DNA from: JAKJEP01 sp964580995 | GTDB taxonomy: Bacteria; Planctomycetota; Phycisphaerae; Sedimentisphaerales; SM23-30 | Assembly (NCBI GenBank): GCA_964580995.1 | Contig: CAZOMV010000053.1 | Location: forward strand, 1 to 38,931 | DNA: 38,931 nucleotides | Direction of reading: 5' to 3' | Shown here: positions 7,616 to 14,944 of the stretch, in pieces | How the letters are laid out: every line of letters begins with the position of its first letter | How positions within the stretch are numbered: position 1 is the stretch's first letter | Translations under genes and position numbers: made by a program | Notes under the pieces: generated by a model | Databases searched by the model: none | Seen by the model: the letters and a program-made list of their open reading frames with translations, nothing else | Told to the model about the DNA's origin: nothing

Positions 7616-7633
7616 GGTTCAACTCCAAAAAAG
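7616..7633 (+). repeat. Direct copy of the element's 18-bp terminal sequence
   Basis: The 18 bases are identical to 7261-7278. A degenerate inverted partner may exist at about 7689-7703 but matches poorly. It may be an end left by a second copy or by imprecise excision. Between this repeat and 7712 I see no gene. Confidence 0.6.
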
Positions 7634-7712
7634 CTGCCGATCCTGTTTAGAGTTCGGGGGCGAAGACATCCTTTCACGCAATAAACAGAATGGTTAGAGT
7701 TGTTTCAGTCTG

Positions 7713-9530
7713 TCACCAGATATTTGTCTCGGCGGCGGCCTGTTTGGTTTTGGCGTTTTGGACGGCCTGTTCGAGTGTGCCGTAGCCTTCCTGCCCTTCT
7801 GTTAAACGAGTTATGTTTTTCTTCTGGGCGATGACCTTGAATTCCTCAAAGACCTGGTCGATGGCTTTGGCAAATGGCCAGTCGGTTTTGGCCTGCTGGG
7901 CCTGATACATCATATCATCCCAGCGTAAGATAAGTGCATAGAGAATAGGTAGTTCCGCCACCTGAACCCGGAAAAGCAGTTCGGGATCGCTCTGTACCGC
8001 CTGTTCAGCCTTTTTGAGAATTCCCATCCCGCGGTTCAGCAGGTCGAAGGTGAGGAATTTGGCGTCAATTCCCGAGAAGCAGCCCAGCCAGTCGCCGGAG
8101 GCTTCGACGGCATTGTGGGTAAGCTGGAGATATTCGTAGAGGGCGGGGGCGGCGGGGCCGTAATAGCCGGCGAGGAATTCGTTGACAAGTTTATGCGAAT
8201 CGAGGGTGGGGTTCCAGAGCAGTTTGGCCAGCACCCAGCCGCGTAGCTCGGCCATTTCGCCGCCGTTGGTGTTGTAGCAGCCCTGCTCGAAGAGGCCTTT
8301 GACATTATGGTCCGCAAAAAATTTAACATTCGGCCCCAGCACCCGCAGGTTGGGGTGAATCAGGAGATAATGACTGAAATTCGTGGTGTAATCCCAGATA
8401 TAGAGCCGGCTGCAGATTGGGGCCCAGCCGGTAATGTCGTCCCTGAATTTGGCGTTGCGATCATCGGCCAGCGGCTGGCTGAAGGAGCATTCGATGCTGC
8501 ACAGCCGGACGATGACGTTGGGCCGGGGCTTGACGAATTTGGGCGGGGTGCGGGTGTACTGGTAGGCCAGGGTATCGATGGCCACGTGAGGGAATTCGGA
8601 TTCGATATCGGCGGCGACGGCGTTGACAAAATGGAGCAGGGAACCGGCGGGGCTGCCTTCCTTTTCATCGATAGCAGCGCAGTTGGCACACTGGCAATTG
8701 CCGATCCAGTCGTTCTGGGAAACCGAGGCAATGGTGGCGGCGGGATTGTTCCGCAAACGCTCTTTGAGATTTTTTACCAACTCTTGACGCATTTCCTCGT
8801 TGGTCAGGCATAGCTGGGCATGATCGCAGGTCCGTTTGCCGTTGATCTCGCTGAACCATTCGGGGTGATCGTTGAAGTATCTGTCCGGCGGAATCAGGGG
8901 GTAAAAAGTATGAACGAAACCTTCGTAGATATGTTTGCCGCCGTGTTTTTCTTCGAGGCGCTCGGAGGCGCCGTTGCATTTGTTCCGTGCGGCCCAGTCC
9001 CCATCGAAGGCATCAAACCAGAACGACTCTCGATATTCCAGCGGTGGGATATATTGGATATTCAGATCCGTAAGAGTAATCGTCTGCTGTTGCGGGATGG
9101 TACTGACGGTAGAGGACCACCAGCGGCAGCCAAGCTGCTCTTCGAGGAAGGTATAGACCGCGTACAGCGTGCCGCGGGGATAGCCGCCGGCCAGGATCAG
9201 TTTATTATCCAGCGTGCGAATCACAATCCCGTCCTGCCCCAGCTTCTCCGGATTGAATTGGGGATCGGCGGTTTGAGCCATTTTAACGCCGACCAGCAGG
9301 CACGGCTGAGAATCGGCAGGCTCATTTTGGATGGGGAAGGTGGCGCCGGTAATCTGGTTGAGGAAACGGGCCAGCTCTTCCGCGGCGAATTGTTCAGGCA
9401 GAGGGGCGTCGGCGGCGACAGCAATCACGGCTTTGGCCTGCCCGTTTTCGGCGATGGTCAGGGCGTAAGCGGAATGGGTCCAGAGGATTACCAGCAGAAT
9501 ACAGGACAAAATTTTCCCAAAGGTATTCAT
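7713..9530 (-). CDS. Secreted DUF4838 protein, glycoside-hydrolase-like
   Basis: 605 aa. A signal peptide occupies residues 1-23 (hydrophobic ILSCILLVILW, cut after AYA). Residues about 25-145 resemble the N-terminal domain of alpha-glucuronidase-like proteins (FAAEELARFLNQITGATFPI). Residues about 190-460 fit DUF4838, with HTFYPLIPPDRYFNDHPEWF, LCLTNEEMRQELV and the cysteine cluster NCQCANC next to SQNDW. The domain is widespread in polysaccharide-degrading Planctomycetota and Bacteroidota; its substrate is not established. AGGAG lies 7 nt before the ATG. It is the last gene of a minus-strand run behind a methyltransferase and HisI (28-nt gap to HisI), an unexpected grouping for a secreted protein. 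Confidence 0.8.
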   Translation of the reverse strand: MNTFGKILSCILLVILWTHSAYALTIAENGQAKAVIAVAADAPLPEQFAAEELARFLNQITGATFPIQNEPADSQPCLLVGVKMAQTADPQFNPEKLGQDGIVIRTLDNKLILAGGYPRGTLYAVYTFLEEQLGCRWWSSTVSTIPQQQTITLTDLNIQYIPPLEYRESFWFDAFDGDWAARNKCNGASERLEEKHGGKHIYEGFVHTFYPLIPPDRYFNDHPEWFSEINGKRTCDHAQLCLTNEEMRQELVKNLKERLRNNPAATIASVSQNDWIGNCQCANCAAIDEKEGSPAGSLLHFVNAVAADIESEFPHVAIDTLAYQYTRTPPKFVKPRPNVIVRLCSIECSFSQPLADDRNAKFRDDITGWAPICSRLYIWDYTTNFSHYLLIHPNLRVLGPNVKFFADHNVKGLFEQGCYNTNGGEMAELRGWVLAKLLWNPTLDSHKLVNEFLAGYYGPAAPALYEYLQLTHNAVEASGDWLGCFSGIDAKFLTFDLLNRGMGILKKAEQAVQSDPELLFRVQVAELPILYALILRWDDMMYQAQQAKTDWPFAKAIDQVFEEFKVIAQKKNITRLTEGQEGYGTLEQAVQNAKTKQAAAETNIW

Positions 9531-9558
9531 AACGAAACTCCTATTTAGGTTGTCTTAT

Positions 9559-9972
9559 TTACTTTTTATAAACCTGGGCAGGGTCATAGACCGGTTGGGC
9601 GATGAATTCGAGTTCGTCGTTGGTTTGCGGTTTGACCTGGCGATAGAAACAGGACTGGTAGCCGACGTGGCATTGGCCCTGGTTGACTTCGACCTTGAGG
9701 ATAATGCAGTCCTGGTCGCAATCGACGAGGATCTGTTTGACTTTCTGGACCGCGCCGGATTCCTCCCCCTTGAACCACAGTTTTTTGCGGGACCGGCTAA
9801 AGTACACCCCCTGGCCCAGCTCGATGGTTTTGGCCAGGGCCTCCTCATTCATATAGGCCACCATGAGCACTTCGCCGGTCCGGGCATCCTGGGCAACGGC
9901 GGTAATCAAACCCTCAGCGTTGAATTTGGGCGTAAAAGCAGTTCCTGTTTCGATTTCCTTGGGGGCGGACAT
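9559..9972 (-). CDS. hisI: Phosphoribosyl-AMP cyclohydrolase
   Basis: 137 aa, the length of monofunctional HisI without the HisE pyrophosphohydrolase domain. It opens the adenine ring of PR-AMP in step 3 of histidine synthesis, a Zn/Mg-dependent cytoplasmic reaction. Recognisable motifs are MVAYMNEEAL (about 37-46), YFSRSRKKLWFKGEESG (about 57-73), the metal-site DCDQDC (about 84-89) and the cysteine stretch QCHVGYQSCFYR (about 99-110). No other his gene is adjacent. It sits between a methyltransferase (22-nt gap) and the DUF4838 gene (28-nt gap). GGGAG precedes the ATG by 10 nt. Confidence 0.93.
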   Translation of the reverse strand: MSAPKEIETGTAFTPKFNAEGLITAVAQDARTGEVLMVAYMNEEALAKTIELGQGVYFSRSRKKLWFKGEESGAVQKVKQILVDCDQDCIILKVEVNQGQCHVGYQSCFYRQVKPQTNDELEFIAQPVYDPAQVYKK

Positions 9973-9994
9973 TTCAAATAATCTCCCGTCTTTC

Positions 9995-10696
9995 TTATTC
10001 TGTAGTTGTCAATTCCTTTATCACAATGCCGGTATTTACAATCGCGGGGGGGCAAACCCCGAATACTTGCTGGTTTATATCATGAAAACCTGCCTTTGTC
10101 ATCAACTCTTTGAATCTTACTGCTGAACAGTGATGAACGTGGTTTTCGACACGGGTCACGCAGATATCGAAAACAAAAAATCCGACCGGATTATCCCGGC
10201 AGCCGTCCACCAGCATCAGCCGGCCTCGCTCTGCCAGTACCCGGTGCATTTCCCGAACGGCCTGGTCTTGGTGGGGATAGTGATGGAACGAATTACAGCA
10301 CGTCACAATATCAAAGGAATTGTCCTCAAAAGGCAGATTTTCCGCATCACCCAGGGTAAAGCTGACTTTGGGACTCAGGTTCCATTTTTCCGCTTTTTCG
10401 CGGGCCTTGCGGATCATATTTTCCGACATGTCCAGGCCCACGATCGATTTTACCTGCGGCAGGGGGTAGAGATACCGCACCGCCAGCGAGCCGGTCCCGC
10501 AGCCGATATCGAGTACCCGGATTTCCTGCAGGCCCCGCCGAATCCAGTGCCGAAACAGGGCCTGTACCCTTCGGTAGCAGGGTTCGAAAAGGAGGATGTT
10601 AATGATATCGCGGTCATAATGCTCCGCCCAGCGGTGAAAATGCGCATTGGCCGCCTGTTTCCATATATGATCCTTGCCTGCATCGGTAATTTCCAT
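9995..10696 (-). CDS. Class I SAM-dependent methyltransferase
   Basis: 233 aa, cytoplasmic. The Rossmann methyltransferase motif I is VLDIGCGTGSLAVRYL, motif II is GLDMSENMI, and the post-I block is LGDAENLPFEDNSFDIVTCC followed by the UbiE-like HHYPHQDQAVREMHRVLAERG. The substrate cannot be told; the family includes quinone and small-molecule methylases. The start is taken as the ATG at 10696. A TTG at 10726 keeps the frame open, but it lies inside the -35 element of a good promoter, and the -10 box sits 7 nt before this ATG. It is the first gene of the run with hisI and the DUF4838 gene. Confidence 0.85.
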   Translation of the reverse strand: MEITDAGKDHIWKQAANAHFHRWAEHYDRDIINILLFEPCYRRVQALFRHWIRRGLQEIRVLDIGCGTGSLAVRYLYPLPQVKSIVGLDMSENMIRKAREKAEKWNLSPKVSFTLGDAENLPFEDNSFDIVTCCNSFHHYPHQDQAVREMHRVLAERGRLMLVDGCRDNPVGFFVFDICVTRVENHVHHCSAVRFKELMTKAGFHDINQQVFGVCPPAIVNTGIVIKELTTTE

Positions 10697-10703
10697 AGGC
10701 AAT

Positions 10704-10731
10704 ACTATACCGATTTTCGGCACCAAATCAA
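10704..10731 (-). promoter_or_regulatory. Promoter giving a leaderless methyltransferase transcript
   Basis: On the minus strand the -35 TTGATT (10731-10726) and -10 TATAGT (10709-10704) are separated by 16 nt. The ATG at 10696 begins 7 nt after the -10 box, so the predicted mRNA start coincides with the start codon. Confidence 0.55.
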
Positions 10732-10871
10732 GCAGGCAAAAACGTTTATTATCGGTCCTACGCTGCTATTTTCAGGCAAAAAAAACGCTGCTTCAGTCTT
10801 TGTACTGGAGAACCCTGTCCAGATAACCGAAGTTTTGCAATAGGTTAAGGAAAAAAATTCGGGCGCGCATA

Positions 10872-12095
10872 ATGAATATTCCGAAAATTGAAACCAATCT
10901 TCAGAAATGCGATCTCTTTGAATTATACTCGATTCAGGAGATCGTAAATCAACTGATCGACGAAGTGGAATCACGCAATGGGAAGCAGGGCCAGCCGGGT
11001 GAACAGGAAAAGCGGAAAGAAGGTCGATTCAAGTCCGATATAGTTGGCACTTTGCTGCGATTGACCGATGTAAAACCCGGTGAACGAAAAGAATACTACG
11101 TACGTATTCTCGATGTATCCCGTACCGGGATGCGTCTGTCCGTGGACCATAATTTCATTCCTTCCCGACTGGTCGAGGTTGTCTTTAATCGTCCCGGCAA
11201 AAGTGTCAAACAATGCTACGTTGAGGTTGTCCGTATTTATAAAATGAGCAACGAAAGTGGCAGTTGGCTGGAACTGGGCTGCCGCAGCACCAGCAATGTA
11301 CTGGTTCGCCGGCTCCGGCTGCAGGAACAGCAGGTCGTAAAAGCCAGGCATAAATTACAGAACAAGAAAAATATCCTGATTATCGTGATCGGCCCGAATA
11401 CGAAAGAAACCAAAGAAATAGTAGCCATGCTGGAACAGGAAGGCTACCATGTGCGGCAAAACGATAACGTTCAGCAGGCCTTTGAAAGTGCCCGGAAGAT
11501 TTCGGCCAGCCTGATTCTTTTGAGTCAGGGTTCCCTGTTTTGCCGCGATAGAAATCTTTTCACGCAGTTGTCGAAAAAACCGGAGCAGCCCGCCTTTTTG
11601 GCCATCGTGGAACAGGAAGAGCATCGGTTTCCGCTTTTTAAGGCCGGTGTGGATGAATGCCTGACCGCGCAGACCGGTAATGAATTTTTACGGCACGGAA
11701 TCGAGCGGGCTCTGGTGACACATGCCATTCGACAAGTGGAGCGAAAATCGATTTCCTCCCTGAAAGCCTTGATTTTGAGCCGGGAAAGCTCGCGAATCAA
11801 TCATATTACCTATTTTCTCGAAGAAAACGGGTATCTGTGCAAGATCGTTTCCAACCTGCAAAGGGCATTAAAAATAAAAGAGTCTTTCAATCTGGTTTTT
11901 ACGGATTTTAATGGGGATCTGGAAGAATTGCAGGAAATCCGAACCCACTTTCAAAATCAGAAACTGATCGCCTTGTGCGATGAGATCAAGCTGGGGTATC
12001 AGGCGGTAGCCAACGGCGCCAATAACTATTTATCCATGCCCCCCAGCGATAAAGATATCCGGATGGTGCTGGCAGACTGCAAAACCCTCGTGTAA
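10872..12095 (+). CDS. PilZ protein with two degenerate receiver domains
   Basis: 407 aa, cytoplasmic. Residues about 45-150 are a PilZ domain with both parts of the c-di-GMP site: RKEGR (48-52, RxxxR) and DVSRTG (81-86, DxSxxG), plus the later LELGCR strand. Two receiver-like domains follow. The first (about 167-275) has SLILLSQG where the phosphate-accepting aspartate would be, so it should not be phosphorylated. The second (about 292-405) keeps an acidic LVFTDFNG but lacks the usual acidic pair and a clear conserved lysine. The order PilZ-REC-REC suggests a c-di-GMP-responsive adaptor controlling surface or motility functions; this is inference. No SD was found near the ATG; AAGGA lies 20 nt upstream. 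Confidence 0.8.
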   Translation: MNIPKIETNLQKCDLFELYSIQEIVNQLIDEVESRNGKQGQPGEQEKRKEGRFKSDIVGTLLRLTDVKPGERKEYYVRILDVSRTGMRLSVDHNFIPSRLVEVVFNRPGKSVKQCYVEVVRIYKMSNESGSWLELGCRSTSNVLVRRLRLQEQQVVKARHKLQNKKNILIIVIGPNTKETKEIVAMLEQEGYHVRQNDNVQQAFESARKISASLILLSQGSLFCRDRNLFTQLSKKPEQPAFLAIVEQEEHRFPLFKAGVDECLTAQTGNEFLRHGIERALVTHAIRQVERKSISSLKALILSRESSRINHITYFLEENGYLCKIVSNLQRALKIKESFNLVFTDFNGDLEELQEIRTHFQNQKLIALCDEIKLGYQAVANGANNYLSMPPSDKDIRMVLADCKTLV

Positions 12096-12153
12096 CCCAT
12101 TACCAATTCGGGGGGGGGAATGCAAATCCCGCCTTTTCAGGGGAATTTTTATT

Positions 12154-12175
12154 CTGAAGTTTTGCAAAACTTCAG
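12154..12175. repeat. Perfect 22-bp palindrome before mobB
   Basis: The arms are 12154-12164 (CTGAAGTTTTG) and 12165-12175, a perfect inverted repeat without spacer. Its centre GTTTTGCAAAAC recurs at 36968-36979. It may be a weak terminator for the PilZ gene, a dyad binding site or a dispersed palindromic repeat; no T-tract follows. Confidence 0.6.
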
Positions 12176-12225
12176 TTTATGGATAGAATGACTGCCGGTT
12201 TATGATGTATGAAAGGAATCAGCAT

Positions 12226-12765
12226 ATGCCGGTATCTAGGCCCATCCTGCTAGCAATCAGCGGTTATAAGAAATCAGGAAAAACCACCCTGATCGAATCG
12301 CTGGTGTCAGTTCTGACCAAGCGAGGTCTGCGGGTGGGAGTAATCAAGCATCAAAACGAAGCGGTGGAGCCGGAGCGGCCCGGCAGCGATACGCAGCGGT
12401 TTGGGTCGGCGGGCGCCGCGGTCGTCGGGTATGACGGACAGTCCATATTTTGGAAAGCTGTTTCGGGGAATTTGCAGGTGGAATCCGCCGGGGCTTTGTC
12501 CCGTGATTCGACGGATCATCCGGAGGAAGCCGACAGGATACTTTCCGATCTCATCCGGCGTTTGGAAGCGTATGCGGACCTGATCCTGATCGAGGGATTT
12601 AAAAAGTGTTCGGTCGATAAAATCTGGCTGCTGAAGGAGGGCGAGGAAAAGCCGCCGGCGGAGATTACGCTTGTTATTCAGGTACTGCGCTGGGGGGAGG
12701 ACCGGCTAACCGCCGCCTTGGGGATTATTGAGAAATATCTAAAGGCAAAACCACATGAGGACTGA
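12226..12765 (+). CDS. mobB: Molybdopterin-guanine dinucleotide synthesis protein MobB
   Basis: 179 aa. The Walker A P-loop GYKKSGKTT is at 13-21 of the chosen start, followed by LIESLVSVLTKRGLRVGVIKHQ, the typical MobB opening. ADLILIEGFKK later is the conserved Walker-B-like block. MobB is a GTPase-like accessory of MobA in attaching GMP to molybdopterin, so the organism should make a molybdenum or tungsten enzyme; none is in this window. The start at 12226 is chosen over the ATGs at 12202 and 12205 because AAGGA lies 8 nt before it and the protein then begins right at the first beta strand. The stop is followed within 5 nt by the next gene. Confidence 0.9.
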   Translation: MPVSRPILLAISGYKKSGKTTLIESLVSVLTKRGLRVGVIKHQNEAVEPERPGSDTQRFGSAGAAVVGYDGQSIFWKAVSGNLQVESAGALSRDSTDHPEEADRILSDLIRRLEAYADLILIEGFKKCSVDKIWLLKEGEEKPPAEITLVIQVLRWGEDRLTAALGIIEKYLKAKPHED

Positions 12766-12769
12766 GAAA

Positions 12770-13108
12770 ATGCAATTTGTTATAAAACTGGCCATAGCCG
12801 TTTTGGTGATCGTTCTTTGTACCCAGATTGCCAGAATCCGGCCAACCCTGGCGGGCCTGATTGTGGTGATGCCGCTAACCGGGCTGATCGTTCTGCTCTG
12901 GGTTTACAGCGACTGCCAGGCAGACCCGGTGCGTATGAGCCGTTATACCCTGGGGGCCGTCTGGGGGATTCTTCCCACCCTCATCTTTTTCGGTTCCGCC
13001 TATGTATGTTTTCGCAGAGGCATGACACTGGGGTGGGTGCTGGGGATCAGTTCGATTGTGTGGATACTGGCGGCCCTGGTTCATCAATATTTTTTGCGTC
13101 CGCGATGA
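12770..13108 (+). CDS. DUF3147-like small membrane protein
   Basis: 112 aa with four hydrophobic segments filling most of the chain: about 3-22, 28-48, 60-80 and 85-106. The opening MQFVIKLAIAVLVIVLCTQI followed by RIRPTLAGLIVVMPLTGLI matches the DUF3147 pattern, a family of inner-membrane proteins of unknown function. I take the ATG at 12770 (GAGGA 8 nt upstream, after the mobB stop); an ATG at 12755 would overlap mobB by 11 bp. The last 62 bp overlap the 3' end of the opposite-strand gene. Confidence 0.75.
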   Translation: MQFVIKLAIAVLVIVLCTQIARIRPTLAGLIVVMPLTGLIVLLWVYSDCQADPVRMSRYTLGAVWGILPTLIFFGSAYVCFRRGMTLGWVLGISSIVWILAALVHQYFLRPR

Positions 13109-13733
13109 GTTGGCAGCAGTGCGAGCCGCGATGAATCAGCCGGGCGATTTGCAGGGCGGATAAAATACTTTCGGTATCGAAGACCATAAATTGCCCCTGC
13201 CATTGCCAGTTCACCTTTCCGCAAAGAAAGAGGATTTTCCGCACGTCCGGCGTCAGCCGTTTTGCCACAGCCCGAAAGTCATCGGTATATAACTGGAAAC
13301 ATTCGTCGAATTGCGGATCGCCGGTTTGCAGGGAAGTAAAATTGCGAAATGTACCCATCGGCAAAAGAGGATTTTTCGTCAGAGCAACCACCGAAGGGAG
13401 GGGGTCTTTTAGCTGCCAGACAATGACGCAGTGATGGTGAAGAACGCGATCCTGGGCAGTTCCGGTTTCGTGGCGATAATCGAAGGCGAAAACCGAACGC
13501 TCCTCCATTCTGCCGGAAATGACATTCAAAATACGCCGGGAATGGCCGAACTGCATCAGATAGCAATCGGCCAGCCTCTCCAGCAGATCAAGGGTATCCC
13601 CGCTGCTGTAACGCATATGGAGGCGCAATGCCAGTCCTGCCAGCATCTGGCGGCGTTTGCGATAGTAATAAATGACCCATCCGATCAGAATCGCTCCTGC
13701 AAGACAGGCTATCCATAGCGTGGGTTCCATCAT
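13047..13733 (-). CDS. Membrane-anchored protein of unknown function
   Basis: 228 aa. One N-terminal hydrophobic segment at about 6-24 (LWIACLAGAILIGWVIYYY) is followed by the basic stretch RKRR, so the rest is most likely cytoplasmic. The soluble part (about 30-210) has FAFDYRHETG and a run of strands ending in ILSALQIARLIHR. I do not recognise a family; the pattern recalls planctomycete anchored hypotheticals. The 3' end overlaps the DUF3147 gene on the other strand by 62 bp, so the two messages would be complementary there. Confidence 0.7.
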   Translation of the reverse strand: MMEPTLWIACLAGAILIGWVIYYYRKRRQMLAGLALRLHMRYSSGDTLDLLERLADCYLMQFGHSRRILNVISGRMEERSVFAFDYRHETGTAQDRVLHHHCVIVWQLKDPLPSVVALTKNPLLPMGTFRNFTSLQTGDPQFDECFQLYTDDFRAVAKRLTPDVRKILFLCGKVNWQWQGQFMVFDTESILSALQIARLIHRGSHCCQLIADAKNIDEPGPPVSTQSN

Positions 13734-13821
13734 ACCGCCATCATACGCATAAAATCCGCCCCCGTCGAGAAAAAGGCTTTAACCAATGAAAATTTCGAGT
13801 GTCCTATCAGGTAGAATGAAC

Positions 13822-13851
13822 TTGAAATCGAAAAGATGAATGATATATATA
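13822..13851 (+). promoter_or_regulatory. Possible promoter for the HEAT-repeat gene
   Basis: TTGAAA (13822-13827) is followed by an alternating TA run. The hexamer TATATA fits as -10 at 13844-13849 (16-nt spacer) or 13846-13851 (18-nt spacer). The start codon is 36 nt further on. Confidence 0.4.
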
Positions 13852-13886
13852 GAATAAATGAATAAACGAAAAAAAAGAGGTACAAA

Positions 13887-14873
13887 ATGAATGCTAAAAG
13901 ATTGTTAGTCGTTGTTTTATCAATACTTGCGTTAGGGACGAATGTTCAGGCCGACAGCCGTCACGGCGGCCCTTCCCGGGATCGGGGCCATGGGGACCGC
14001 GGGCATGATACCCGGGTGAGTGTCCATATTGGCTCCAGCCGGCCTTATTACCGGCCCGCTCCCTATCCCCGGCATGTGTATCATTACGCACCCCATCGGG
14101 TTTATTATCATCACTATCCATATTATTACCATAGCCGGGTTTATGTAACCACCCCAATTCCGCCAGTAATTGTGGAGCGTCCGGTCATTGTTCAGGAACC
14201 GACGATTATCGACACCGGTTCGACGGTGGTCCAGGTCTCCCGGCAGGAGCAGCTCATCGACAAGGTTCTGCACGAATCAACGGATTTACGACGCCGGGCC
14301 GCCCGGGAACTGGCGGAATTTGATAATATATCATCGACGGCGGTTTTAATTGATGTTCTGGTAAACGATTCCAGCGCGGAAGTGCGGGAAGCCGCCGCCA
14401 AAAGCCTGGGGGAAATTGGTGACCCGGCTGCCTATGAATTTTTGGTGCGGAGTGCCAGCCTGGATGGCGATGAGCTGGTCAGAGAACGGGCCGGTAAGTC
14501 CGCCGATGAGATCCGCAATGCCGAGGGCGCGGATAAGTTGATCCTCAGCCCCGCCATGCCGCCCATGAACTACGGGAAGGAAAAGCTGGGTGTGTATCTG
14601 CAGGATTTGCGGTTCGGCCAATCGGATGTCCGCAAGCAGGCGGCCGATAAACTCGAAGACTATCGGGGTACCCAGTCGGTGGCCGCGTTGATTAATACTC
14701 TAATCAATGACTCCAATGACAATGTGCGGGAGGAGGCAGCGGAGAGCCTGGGCAAGCTGGGCGACCGGGCCTGCCTGCCTTTCGTGGAGATGGCCAAATA
14801 CAATGATCCCTCCGGTTCGGTCCGGAAGGATGCGGAAAAAGCCGTCGAAAAAATTTATAACACGATCCAATAA
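13887..14873 (+). CDS. Secreted His/Tyr-rich protein with HEAT repeats
   Basis: 328 aa. A signal peptide is at 1-22 (RLLVVVLSILALG, cut near VQA-D). Residues about 25-90 are rich in histidine, tyrosine, proline and arginine (YYHHYPYYYH at 73-82), a composition that can bind metals or surfaces. A Val/Pro linker (90-117) leads to two HEAT-like blocks at about 122-215 and 228-325. Each block has the same core: NDSSAEVREAAAKSLGEIGD and NDSNDNVREEAAESLGKLGD. HEAT repeats form protein-binding solenoids. AGAGG lies 8 nt before the ATG. The function is unknown. The gene ends 52 nt from a convergent gene, with a long inverted repeat between. Confidence 0.8.
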   Translation: MNAKRLLVVVLSILALGTNVQADSRHGGPSRDRGHGDRGHDTRVSVHIGSSRPYYRPAPYPRHVYHYAPHRVYYHHYPYYYHSRVYVTTPIPPVIVERPVIVQEPTIIDTGSTVVQVSRQEQLIDKVLHESTDLRRRAARELAEFDNISSTAVLIDVLVNDSSAEVREAAAKSLGEIGDPAAYEFLVRSASLDGDELVRERAGKSADEIRNAEGADKLILSPAMPPMNYGKEKLGVYLQDLRFGQSDVRKQAADKLEDYRGTQSVAALINTLINDSNDNVREEAAESLGKLGDRACLPFVEMAKYNDPSGSVRKDAEKAVEKIYNTIQ

Positions 14874-14912
14874 GAAGTTTTAGCATCTGGGAGTCCTTCA
14901 CCAAAATGCTGT

Positions 14913-14944
14913 AATGGACAAACGGTTAATTCCGTTTGTCCATT
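14913..14944. terminator. 13-bp perfect hairpin at a convergent gene end
   Basis: The arms 14913-14925 and 14932-14944 are exact reverse complements around a 6-nt loop. The loop contains the stop codon of the minus-strand gene and the right arm encodes its last residues (MDKR). No U-run follows on either strand, so it may act as a 3'-end stabiliser or bidirectional barrier and not a classic terminator. Confidence 0.55.

Noticed and set aside
10570..10600. tRNA T-loop-like GGTTCGA
   Set aside because: It lies within the methyltransferase gene and no cloverleaf can be built around it.
10697..10726. TTG start 30 nt upstream for the methyltransferase
   Set aside because: It overlaps the -35 element of the promoter and has no ribosome site; the ATG at 10696 fits the mRNA start.
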